Positions 35,579 through 42,510 are shown, counted from the first letter of the stretch. The stretch is DNA of 64,000 bases from Flavobacteriales bacterium UBA7666 (GCA_002483265.1 DLHO01000022.1:186860-250859), one strand, 5' to 3'. The notes: a model not told the origin generated them from the sequence alone. Made by a program: numbers and translations.

Positions 35579-35760
35579 TATCTTTGCTCGAAATGAATAA
35601 AAAAATGACATACCAATTTCAGCTGATAGCACTTTTACTCCCGGGTATCTCGAGAGGAAAGGACCAATTGTGTGTGTTATTTTGGAATGAATTTCGATAA
35701 AAGAAAGTCAATATTGAATACAAATACAGGCGTCCAAAGAAATTTGGACGCTTTTTTTTT
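35579..35760 (+). ncRNA. Candidate short transcript 1 (or 35-aa ORF), promoter to terminator
   Basis: A TATCTTTG -7 box (35579-35586) is followed within 175 bases by a textbook terminator. Between them a 35-codon ORF (35593-35700) encodes a basic peptide ending WNEFR, but its start codon nearly coincides with the predicted transcript start. The unit may be a small RNA or a leaderless tiny gene. It lies between rtcB and the tRNA-like cluster. Confidence 0.5.
35731..35760 (+). terminator. Intrinsic terminator of short transcript 1
   Basis: The stem GCGTCCAAA/TTTGGACGC has a GAAA loop and is followed by eight T residues. This is the clearest intrinsic terminator in the window. Confidence 0.9.
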
Positions 35761-35942
35761 GAATTTTTTTAAGTGAAAATGAAACCGAAAAATTAAGAAC
35801 AGAAAAAAGAATTGAGACACAAAGCAATTGAGAGACAGTCGGTTGCCCGAAAGGTGAAAATCTGCAGTATGCGGACAGGAATTTTATTGCCTATTGATTA
35901 GATATAACTAGTTGATATTCAGTAAAATAAATTCAAAAATAA

Positions 35943-36184
35943 TTTGGTAGATTCAAAAAAAGAATTCAACTTTGCATCGACAAATAAACAAAGCTTTATT
36001 GCTTTTAATTAATAACAACATGAAACAGGTATTTACAATTATGCGACCGATATTCTTCAATGAACTCACTGTCCCGACAGGACTGCAGGATACTTGTGCA
36101 CTTGTACAATCAAAACATGGAAGGTTTCGATGAATAGATAAATTCTCAATTCATTGAAGCATCTCCATCCGAGGTGCTTTTTTT
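35943..36184 (+). ncRNA. Candidate short transcript 2 (or 37-aa ORF), promoter to terminator
   Basis: A -33-like TTTG (35943-35946) and a -7-like CAACTTTG (35967-35974) with a 20-base spacer are followed by a terminator at 36158-36184. Inside is a 37-codon ORF (36020-36133, MKQVFTIMRP ... HGRFR). Like the first short unit, it ends in TTTCGAT around the stop codon, so the two may be related. Protein or RNA nature is undecided. Confidence 0.5.
36158..36184 (+). terminator. Intrinsic terminator of short transcript 2
   Basis: The stem AGCATCTC/GAGGTGCT (one G-U pair) with a CATCC loop is followed by six T residues. Confidence 0.85.
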
Positions 36185-36278
36185 ATGTCCAATAATTTAT
36201 AAATAACACTTCGTACTGCTGAATTTTTAAATGCTTAACTGTCTCTTGGGTGTTTTTGAATGATCAGTACGAATTTCT

Positions 36279-36350
36279 CCGGAGAGATAACGGTGGCTGT
36301 TTACCTGTTTTGGAAACAGGAGGTCGTAGGTTCGAATCCTACTCTTCGGA
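36279..36350 (+). tRNA. tRNA-Pro-like (TGG), copy 1, weak D-arm
   Basis: The 72-base cloverleaf has acceptor CCGGAGA/TCTTCGG, anticodon stem CCTGT/ACAGG around TTTGGAA (anticodon TGG), variable loop AGGTC and T-arm GTAGG-TTCGAAT-CCTAC. The D-stem TAAC/GTTT has at most three pairs. The D-loop GGTGGCT is short, and A14 is absent. It lacks an encoded CCA. It is unlike a standard bacterial tRNA-Pro and may be a specialised or tRNA-like RNA. Confidence 0.75.
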
Positions 36351-36355
36351 CAATT

Positions 36356-36419
36356 CAGAAAGAGAAACAGAATGAAGAGGAAAATCCTCATCCTCATTCT
36401 CACTCTGCTTCTCTTTCTG
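36356..36419. repeat. GA/TC-rich hairpin between tRNA-like genes (1)
   Basis: CAGAAAGAGAA and TTCTCTTTCTG are exact complements closing a 64-base stem-loop. A similar hairpin lies after rtcB and after the second tRNA-Pro-like gene. It may be a processing signal or terminator. Confidence 0.6.
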
Positions 36420-36428
36420 TTAAAACAT

Positions 36429-36501
36429 GCGGAAATGGCGGAACGGTATACGCGTCTGATTTAGAATCAGAATTTTGAGAGTTCGAATCTCTTTTTCCGC
36501 A
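36429..36501 (+). tRNA. tRNA with Leu anticodon (TAG) on a class I body, copy 1
   Basis: The acceptor is GCGGAAA/TTTCCGC, the D-stem is GCG/CGC with a GG-containing loop, and the anticodon stem TCTGA/TCAGA holds TAG. The T-arm is GAGAG-TTCGAAT-CTCTT. The variable region is only 5 bases (ATTTT), whereas tRNA-Leu is normally class II with a long variable arm. The fold is otherwise sound. No CCA is encoded. Confidence 0.8.
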
Positions 36502-36507
36502 CTAAAT

Positions 36508-36578
36508 TGCCCTGTAGTGTAATGGCAACACACAAGATTTTGATTCTTGTACCAGAGGTTCGAATCCTTTTGGGGCAA
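36508..36578 (+). tRNA. tRNA-Gln (TTG)
   Basis: A 71-base cloverleaf. The acceptor is TGCCCTG/TGGGGCA, the D-arm is GTGT/ACAC, the anticodon stem is CAAGA/TCTTG around TTTTGAT (anticodon TTG), and the T-arm is AGAGG-TTCGAAT-CCTTT. The variable loop is just 4 bases. It is the most tRNA-like member of the group. Confidence 0.82.
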
Positions 36579-36590
36579 CATAATAAAAAT

Positions 36591-36663
36591 CCGGAGAGAT
36601 AACGGTGGTTGGTTTACCTGTTTTGGAAACAGGAGGTCGTGGGTTCGAATCCCACTCTTCGGA
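36591..36663 (+). tRNA. tRNA-Pro-like (TGG), copy 2, weak D-arm
   Basis: It is nearly identical to copy 1 in acceptor, anticodon arm and variable loop. The D-loop is one base longer and the T-stem is stronger (GTGGG/CCCAC). The differences in the T-stem are compensatory, so the structure is under selection. Confidence 0.75.
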
Positions 36664-36668
36664 CGATT

Positions 36669-36722
36669 TAGAAAAAGAAACAGAAATGAGATTTCCTCAT
36701 TCTCGTTCTGTTTTCTTATTCT
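36669..36722. repeat. GA/TC-rich hairpin between tRNA-like genes (2)
   Basis: An imperfect stem pairs AGAAAAAGAAACAGAAATGAG with a TC-rich arm ending near 36721 across a short loop. It is related to the hairpins after rtcB and at 36356. Confidence 0.5.
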
Positions 36723-36730
36723 GAATAAAT

Positions 36731-36805
36731 GCGGGAATGGCGGAATTGGCAGACGCGCCTGATTTAGAATCAGGATTTTTGAGAGTTCAAGTCTCTCTTC
36801 CCGTA
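36731..36805 (+). tRNA. tRNA with Leu anticodon (TAG) on a class I body, copy 2
   Basis: The acceptor is GCGGGAA/TTCCCGT (G-U at the first pair), the anticodon stem CCTGA/TCAGG carries TAG, and the T-arm is GAGAG-TTCAAGT-CTCTC. The variable loop has only 6 bases. It differs from copy 1 by paired changes in the acceptor and anticodon stems, keeping the structure. Confidence 0.8.
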
Positions 36806-36847
36806 CCATGAATTAGTTGTTTGAATTTTTTTCAAAGAAAAATTTAT

Positions 36848-36884
36848 CTACGCAAAATGATTGCGTAGATCGTTTTAACCTTTG
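36848..36884 (+). promoter_or_regulatory. Promoter of the structured leader with inverted-repeat operator (copy 2)
   Basis: CTACGCAA-AATGA-TTGCGTAG (36848-36868) is a perfect inverted repeat, followed by AACCTTTG (TTTG at 36881-36884). Sequence and spacing match the rtcB promoter, so both are predicted targets of the same regulator. Transcription would begin near 36891 and run through the structured elements into the zinc-finger gene. Confidence 0.78.
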
Positions 36885-36919
36885 TCATGTCAAAGAAAGA
36901 GAACGATTTTCCGGAGACA

Positions 36920-36984
36920 GATCAGGTCAATAAAAGGTTACTTCTAGCAACCTCAAAAGTTTTTACCTTTTAGATTACCTGATC
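36920..36984 (+). ncRNA. Structured element 1 (GGTCAA/GATTACC motif)
   Basis: The outer stem GATCAGGT/ACCTGATC is joined by an internal loop (CAA facing GATT) to an inner stem TAAAAGGT/ACCTTTTA. TACTTC follows the 5' strand of the inner stem. This is the first of four elements with the same layout in the leader. Confidence 0.7.
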
Positions 36985-36985
36985 A

Positions 36986-37106
36986 GAGATAGTAGCTCAG
37001 TGGTAGAGCAATAGTTATAGTTTTTAGATTACAGATGATTCGGTCAATGGGAACTTACTTCATTCTTAAGGTCTATCGGTCGCAGGTTCGAATCCTGCCT
37101 ATCTCA
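36986..37106 (+). ncRNA. tRNA-like RNA with a structured insertion in the anticodon loop (element 2)
   Basis: The acceptor is a perfect GAGATAG/CTATCTC, the D-arm is GCTC-AGTGGTA-GAGC and the T-arm is GCAGG-TTCGAAT-CCTGC. The anticodon stem is ATAG/CTAT, but it encloses 58 bases instead of 7. The insert carries a circularly permuted form of the leader motif: AGTTTTTA (37019-37026) pairs with TGGGAACT (37048-37055), flanked by GATT on one side and CAA on the other. A small capped stem (37031-37044) and a TACTTC after it complete the motif. No usable anticodon is present, so it is not a normal tRNA. Confidence 0.75.
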
Positions 37107-37109
37107 CAA

Positions 37110-37181
37110 TTAGGTCAAAACATGCTTACTTCATTGGTTTAACGGTTCGAGTCCGTCTTTAGAAGCATGTTGATCACCTAA
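37110..37181 (+). ncRNA. Structured element 3 with a T-arm-like hairpin
   Basis: The outer stem is TTAGGT/ACCTAA, the internal loop CAA/GATC, and the inner stem AACATGCT/AGCATGTT, with TACTTC in the expected place. Its apical loop contains ACGG-TTCGAGT-CCGT, a tRNA T-arm mimic. Confidence 0.7.
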
Positions 37182-37184
37182 GAA

Positions 37185-37244
37185 AAACAGGTCAACTGGG
37201 TCTTACTTCACATTTAGGATAAAAAAGAACCAGGATTACCGTTT
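37185..37244 (+). ncRNA. Structured element 4, directly before the zinc-finger gene
   Basis: The outer stem is AAAC(A)GGT/ACCGTTT with a bulged A, the internal loop CAA/GATT, and the inner stem CTGGGTCT/AGAACCAG with one mismatch, then TACTTC. It ends 16 bases before the start codon, so it lies in the 5' UTR and could control translation. Confidence 0.68.
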
Positions 37245-37260
37245 ATTAATTAATACTACG

Positions 37261-39498
37261 ATGAAAAAAGAACTTACAAAAGTAGCGTTGAGACACAACG
37301 CATTGTTCCTGGAAGACAAAGTACAGGAAAACAATTCAGTAACGAATTTGAATGAAACAACAATTGTCCTGGTGGCAAATTGCAACAGATTGGGATATAC
37401 CTTTTCGGAAGAATTATTGGCGAAAGTCAATACACTAAGCCCGATAGCGAAACTGGAATTGCTGGAAGATTTGAAAGAAGCAGCCGGAGTCGGTAAAAAC
37501 TGGATGCCTTTGGTTAAACAGTGGGATAATCCAACCGGAGAGGGTTTTTTAGACCATGTGTTTACTTTTTTGGCAAATATATTCCAAAGTAGTAAAGGAA
37601 CAAAACTGGCTTGCGGACATATTATTCCGGAGGGAACTTTTCCACTGGAGAGATATAACGGATGTCCTTACTGCGGAAAACAATTTGATACATCCCTTGA
37701 ATTGGATTTGAAAGTCCCAAACAAATTGAAAGTATTGGAGTTGTGGACAGAAAATGAGTTGAAAGACCTGTTGTCTGATCTGTTAAAGTCTCCTGTTGCT
37801 TTGGATGCTACACAAGTAGAAAGTTTGGAGATTCTGGTAGCAAATTTTGGAGTGTCTGACTTTTCGTTGATCGGAATGAAAGAAACACAAATGGTTGTGA
37901 TCGATATGTATTGCGCGAAAGGCGAATCAGAACTGGTTTCAGTTTTGTTTTCAACGCCAAACGATGTTTTGCGCTATATCTGGTATAAGCATACAGGATT
38001 TTTGCAGCTTGTTGAGCCGAAAGTAATTCTGAAAAGAACGATAAGCAACACGCACATGCTTGGTAGAGTAATGGTGGCAGACATTGAAATGCAAGAAAAA
38101 GGAAAGCTGAAATTGAAGTTCTCTCGAGCAGAATGTAAACGCTACGCCGAATGGTTGAATGGGTTGACAGGAACTGTCGAAGCACAATGTGAAGCAATGC
38201 ACCCGAAGCGGGAAATCTGGGTACGTGTGATCCGTGCCTTGAGATTGGCTGAGTACAGCAAAAGAAAAGGATTTGAGCGATTGAGAGAATTGCTGGATGC
38301 ATTTTATAATGAACGTTATGAAGTGTGGAATGGACAAGTGAATCACTTCCGTTTGAAACTGGATTCTGCTGAAACATTTCGTTTGCTGAAACAGCGCCCA
38401 GGATTGTTTGCACGATCGTTGTTCTCCAATATGCTCTACTTTGGAGCGGATGAGACTCTTACAAACTTCAGAGAAGTCATGTACGATGTTCCGGCACGTT
38501 TGATCTTCAGTTTGAACATGTATGCTGAATATTACTTTGTGAAAAACGGATCCAGAACCGTGAAACCATTGGGAGCAATCTCGAAACGGGTTCCGACGAA
38601 TAAATTATTGAATCTATATTCCAATGAAGATCTGGAGCAAATGTGTTCGAAAATTCAGGAACTGAGCCTGGAAGTGATCACGAAACGTTTTGGTGAACAA
38701 TTGAATGAGAATAAGACAATCTATTTGGATGAATCCTTGTTCCAAATTCCATTGGCAATCGGTGATCGAAGTAATCACGTTCAGGATTTGATCGCAACAC
38801 CGATGGGAACCCGTTTCTCAGTAGAGGGAGAGAAAGTACGTTTGTTCATGCACTGGGGAGAAGGTTTGCCTGCTCAGCATTTGGATATGGATTTGAGCTG
38901 CAGCATCGTTTACGATGAAACAACAGATTATTGTTCTTATTCCAATTTGAAAACAATCGGATGTAAACACAGTGGTGACGTTCAGCGGATTCCGGATAAG
39001 ACAGGTGCGGTTGAATACATCGAGTTGGATTTGGAAGAATTGACTCGATGGAGTGCAAAATATGTAAGCTTTACATGTAACGCATTTACGGGCGGAGGTT
39101 TGTCTTCCAATATGAAAGTAGGATGGATGAACAGCGCATTCCCGATGAAAATAATGGCTAACGGAGTTGCTTACAACCCGGGAGATGTTCAACGGGAAGT
39201 CCGCATCAAGCAAGGTTTGGATAAAGGAATGGTATTCGGCGTTCTGGATGTGATCAAAAGAGAGATCATCTGGCTTGAAATGCCATTTGGAGGACAAATC
39301 GTTCAAAATATGAATGCCGAAACAGTTTTGAATTTGATGCGGAAATTGGATGCTAAACTGAAAATCGGTGAAGTATTGACATTGAAAGCAGAAATTCAGG
39401 GATTGAATATCGTAACCGATCCGTCTATTGCAGATGAGGTGTATGATTTGAACTGGGCATCCAACAGTGCAAAAGTAGCGAACCTCCTTTTGGGATAA
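37261..39498 (+). CDS. RING-type zinc-finger protein with TerD-like C-terminal domain
   Basis: A 745-residue protein. A treble-clef/RING-like zinc site is visible as C118-G-H120 ... C135-P-Y-C138. A long helical middle follows. The C-terminal part (about 535-690) resembles TerD (HLDMDLSCSIVYDE ... KHSGDVQ ... GAVEYIELDLEEL). It looks like the MXAN_6230/SCO0854-type family. Such proteins may scaffold stress or RNA-repair complexes. The gene follows four structured RNA elements and shares an operator with rtcB. The exact activity is unknown. Confidence 0.75.
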   Translation: MKKELTKVALRHNALFLEDKVQENNSVTNLNETTIVLVANCNRLGYTFSEELLAKVNTLSPIAKLELLEDLKEAAGVGKNWMPLVKQWDNPTGEGFLDHVFTFLANIFQSSKGTKLACGHIIPEGTFPLERYNGCPYCGKQFDTSLELDLKVPNKLKVLELWTENELKDLLSDLLKSPVALDATQVESLEILVANFGVSDFSLIGMKETQMVVIDMYCAKGESELVSVLFSTPNDVLRYIWYKHTGFLQLVEPKVILKRTISNTHMLGRVMVADIEMQEKGKLKLKFSRAECKRYAEWLNGLTGTVEAQCEAMHPKREIWVRVIRALRLAEYSKRKGFERLRELLDAFYNERYEVWNGQVNHFRLKLDSAETFRLLKQRPGLFARSLFSNMLYFGADETLTNFREVMYDVPARLIFSLNMYAEYYFVKNGSRTVKPLGAISKRVPTNKLLNLYSNEDLEQMCSKIQELSLEVITKRFGEQLNENKTIYLDESLFQIPLAIGDRSNHVQDLIATPMGTRFSVEGEKVRLFMHWGEGLPAQHLDMDLSCSIVYDETTDYCSYSNLKTIGCKHSGDVQRIPDKTGAVEYIELDLEELTRWSAKYVSFTCNAFTGGGLSSNMKVGWMNSAFPMKIMANGVAYNPGDVQREVRIKQGLDKGMVFGVLDVIKREIIWLEMPFGGQIVQNMNAETVLNLMRKLDAKLKIGEVLTLKAEIQGLNIVTDPSIADEVYDLNWASNSAKVANLLLG

Positions 39499-39507
39499 AT
39501 GAATAAC

Positions 39508-39542
39508 ACTTCCGAATTCCTATATTCAACTTTATCGGAAGT
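39508..39542 (+). terminator. Hairpin after the zinc-finger/TerD gene
   Basis: ACTTCCGA and TCGGAAGT are exact 8-base complements separated by 19 bases, starting 9 bases after the stop. This likely marks the end of the RNA-repair transcript. A second weak pair AACCC/GGGTT follows. Confidence 0.55.
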
Positions 39543-39692
39543 AATACAACCCTGAGACAATCCGGTCTTGGGGTTTTGCTTGAAAGATACCCTTGCTTAA
39601 TCTGCGATCTTCTGTCTTCCTCCTCAGATTATAACTTTTATCAAAGTTATCTTCGTCTTCAATCGCAACCGCGCTTTCTTGTGGGAAAATAA

Positions 39693-40994
39693 TTATGGCA
39701 ACTTCTTATTCCGCGTAAACTGCCGCATCAAAGGCAAAACAACAACCATCATGATCGGCATGCAAAATAGGATCCAGGTGTTCTTACTGGATGAAATTTC
39801 ATCATCTTCCGTACACATGTAGTTGAAAAGAGCTGCTAACAGTATGAAGAATTCAATGGCAAAAATAATGGCTGAAGCCAAAATGATTCCCATGTTTTGA
39901 TTCAATAAATAAGAGAATGGAGGATAGAACAGGTAAAGTAAGAGTATCATCATAATGAGGAACACTAAACCGATCAGAAACCACAAGTAAGATTCCCAGT
40001 TATTATCCGGATTATCACCCATAACAATAGGCCGGATGTCTTTGACAGAGAAATTACTCAGGGTGTTAATATAGGAAGCCGTGTCTCCGGTACTGAACTT
40101 TGCCAGGTAAAAATGGCTGTTAATTTGTGTAAACAAGCTGAGATCCTGAATTTCCGAATAGCTAAAAGGATCACCTTTCACGTAGTAATCATCCATGATA
40201 TTGGTTGGGTCCAATAAGATGACATCATCTGCCATAAGGATCAAGGCATACATGAAATCTTCACCGATAGTCTCACGATCCTTCGGTTCATGAAAAAACA
40301 TCTTGAGTTTCATGTTTTTAATAGTCGGATACTTTGAAGCATCCATAACTCTGCGGATTGATTTTGCGAATTGAGCCATCGCTCTTTTTTCCTTGAAATT
40401 GAAATCCGGAAAGTATAAGCTGATCGTTTTGATTTTTGAACTATCCGGCTGAAGTGCTGTGAATATGTAAGAAATTGCCCGGATTACGGCCTCTTCATTA
40501 TTGAGAAAACGATTGGTACGGGAAGCTCCGTTGAACCGGAAGAGAAGGCCGTCATTTAAATTTCCGGCTGCACCGTACCCTTTCTCCTGAAACCGTTGTT
40601 TGAATTGAAGATTATCTCCCAAAGAAAATTCCCTGATGGAAATACTGTTGGATAGGGCCCTCGGATAACGGTGATTCCCGAAGTAATTGTAGAATAGCTC
40701 TTTCCCGGAAACCTTGTTGAGATCTTTTAAAACACTGTCCAGAATCTGTTGATTCTTAACCAAGTCATTGAGTGTAATTTTTCCCTTGTAATACTTTTTT
40801 AAAAAGGCATCTGCATTGGAAACATACACGGTGTCGTGAATGTAGATCGTGTCGAAATAAGGTTCGAAAAAGTAAGGATCTTCCAGTGCGGGAATATCCC
40901 AGGGAGCAATGTATGTCTGTCCCCGCTGTTGTCCTTGCCCTGTGGCTTGAAAAGCAACAACAAATAGTATCAATAATCCGGTTATATATTTCAT
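39693..40994 (-). CDS. Membrane protein at the end of the injection-system operon, unknown
   Basis: A 433-residue protein with a signal peptide (about 1-19), a large extracytoplasmic domain and three hydrophobic helices near the C-terminus (about 335-420) followed by a basic tail. No family was recognised. It follows the AAA+ ATPase gene by 10 bases on the same strand, so it is probably part of the eCIS unit, perhaps tying the particle or its release to the membrane. That role is a guess. Confidence 0.65.
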   Translation of the reverse strand: MKYITGLLILFVVAFQATGQGQQRGQTYIAPWDIPALEDPYFFEPYFDTIYIHDTVYVSNADAFLKKYYKGKITLNDLVKNQQILDSVLKDLNKVSGKELFYNYFGNHRYPRALSNSISIREFSLGDNLQFKQRFQEKGYGAAGNLNDGLLFRFNGASRTNRFLNNEEAVIRAISYIFTALQPDSSKIKTISLYFPDFNFKEKRAMAQFAKSIRRVMDASKYPTIKNMKLKMFFHEPKDRETIGEDFMYALILMADDVILLDPTNIMDDYYVKGDPFSYSEIQDLSLFTQINSHFYLAKFSTGDTASYINTLSNFSVKDIRPIVMGDNPDNNWESYLWFLIGLVFLIMMILLLYLFYPPFSYLLNQNMGIILASAIIFAIEFFILLAALFNYMCTEDDEISSSKNTWILFCMPIMMVVVLPLMRQFTRNKKLP

Positions 40995-41004
40995 AATTCA
41001 ATTC

Positions 41005-42312
41005 TTAATTCACGAGTTTCCCCTCTTTTTCCAATTCCTTTTTGATCGTGTTCTTTAGCATCTCCAAACTCAGCTTATTAGAAACTTTGGGATCAAAGAG
41101 CTGTAAAGCACAGGATTGTACCACGTTGAGCATGCTTCCCCCGGAAAGTTTGATGATAGCTGCTTCACGCAATAATTCTTCTGATTGATCGTCCATCCAT
41201 TCCTCAGGAATCAATCGCTGCCACAGATCATAACGCAATTGTTGGTTTGGAACAGGGAAGTACAAAATGGATTGAAATCTGCGGAAAAAAGCTTCATCCA
41301 GGTTGTCTTTAATATTGGTTGCCAAAATCACCATTCCCGGAAAGTCTTCAATACGCTGAAGCAGGTAAGCAACTTCCTGATTGGCATGTCGGTCATTGGA
41401 ATCGGAAGTTTCGGTTCGTTTTCCGAATAAAGCATCTGCTTCATCAAAAAACAAGATCCAATTTTGATGTTCCGCACGATCAAATATTTTCGCTAAATTC
41501 TTTTCCGTTTCTCCAATGTATTTGGATACCACCATCGACAAATCAATACGGTAAACATCCATTCCATGTTGTTTTCCTAAAAGTGAAGCGGTTAATGTTT
41601 TTCCTGTTCCGGGAGGCCCGTAGAATAAACAGCGGTAACCGCTCTTCAGAAATTTATCCAAATTCCAGCGCTCGCTGATTTCCCGACCATGTTCCAGCCA
41701 TTGGGTAATTTGTTCCAGCTCCTCTTTTAAGTTGTAAGGAAGTACCAAATCTTCCCAGTTTAAAGGCGTTTCCATGCGTCTTGCAGGGAAATCACTGCTG
41801 TAATCCGGACGGTAATTTCCATCCCGGTATACCTTGGCTAAGAATTCGTCCGAAACACAGAGTTTTCCACTCAAATAAGGTTCGCCGGTTCCCTGACCTT
41901 CTAATCGGATCACGTTTTCCTTATAGAACCAATGCTCTCGATCAAACAGGTTCACAATCACTTTTCGTTTTTCCTCCGAGTTCAGTGCAAGTAAAAAAGC
42001 TGCCGTTTCACCGGTAGGTAAAAAACCATTGTGAGAAGTTCCTTTCCAACCTCCGAATTCGGTATATGGTCGATCCAGATTCTTGTTTAAAATGAAAAAC
42101 AAATCCAAACTCTGTGGATTAATATGCGGGATTAGTGCCAATAGTAAAGTCACTCTTTCTTCCCAGGACAATTCTTTTCCGGTCAATTTATCCAGCTCAT
42201 TCTTTTTAGGAAGTGGAATTTCCTCCAATGATTTATACTCGCTTTCCTGCCCGAAATAGAGCGCAAAAGCTGTGTGAAGCAAAGTTTGGAAGTATTGAAT
42301 GGTGTTTTTCAT
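41005..42312 (-). CDS. AAA+ ATPase of the contractile injection system (Afp15/Pvc15-like)
   Basis: A 435-residue protein with an N-terminal eCIS-specific region and a C-terminal AAA domain: Walker A GPPGTGKT (232-239), Walker B ILFFDEAD (286-293), a sensor ATN and Arg fingers in the FFRRF region. eCIS ATPases are needed for assembly or cargo loading. It lies after the cargo genes, as in many eCIS loci. Confidence 0.92.
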   Translation of the reverse strand: MKNTIQYFQTLLHTAFALYFGQESEYKSLEEIPLPKKNELDKLTGKELSWEERVTLLLALIPHINPQSLDLFFILNKNLDRPYTEFGGWKGTSHNGFLPTGETAAFLLALNSEEKRKVIVNLFDREHWFYKENVIRLEGQGTGEPYLSGKLCVSDEFLAKVYRDGNYRPDYSSDFPARRMETPLNWEDLVLPYNLKEELEQITQWLEHGREISERWNLDKFLKSGYRCLFYGPPGTGKTLTASLLGKQHGMDVYRIDLSMVVSKYIGETEKNLAKIFDRAEHQNWILFFDEADALFGKRTETSDSNDRHANQEVAYLLQRIEDFPGMVILATNIKDNLDEAFFRRFQSILYFPVPNQQLRYDLWQRLIPEEWMDDQSEELLREAAIIKLSGGSMLNVVQSCALQLFDPKVSNKLSLEMLKNTIKKELEKEGKLVN

Positions 42313-42510
42313 AGAATTGTTCAGTTTTTAGGCTTGTTAATCGATGAATTTGCGATTACAGATTATCTATCCCAGTCTTTCTGAGAAACTTTTTTCTATG
42401 CCTATGAAAGATAAAACTTCATTAATCTTGGAATCTGTTTTCATAATTTATCAATTTAATTGTTATCGTATATCTTGTTTTACTGCATAAATCTGATTCA
42501 GGTATTTAAT

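Noticed and set aside
36260..36809. Open frames on both strands across the tRNA-like cluster
   Set aside because: They are translations of tRNA and hairpin sequence. Similarity between their parts only reflects the repeated tRNA genes.
36986..37106. Group I intron in a tRNA anticodon loop
   Set aside because: The insert is only 58 bases and has no P7/P3 core. It instead matches the neighbouring structured motif.
36920..37244. CRISPR array as an explanation for the four repeated motifs
   Set aside because: The repeats are only discontinuous GGTCAA...TTACTTC blocks within folded elements of unequal spacing, without constant direct repeats and spacers or cas genes.
37808..38413. 201-codon antisense frame inside the RING/TerD gene
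   Set aside because: It is opposite to a long conserved coding frame; the translation is low-complexity and without family similarity.
42367..42444. Minus-strand ORF of 25 codons (MKTDSKINEVLS...) between the cargo and ATPase genes
   Set aside because: It has a plausible start but is too short to support without conservation or expression data.
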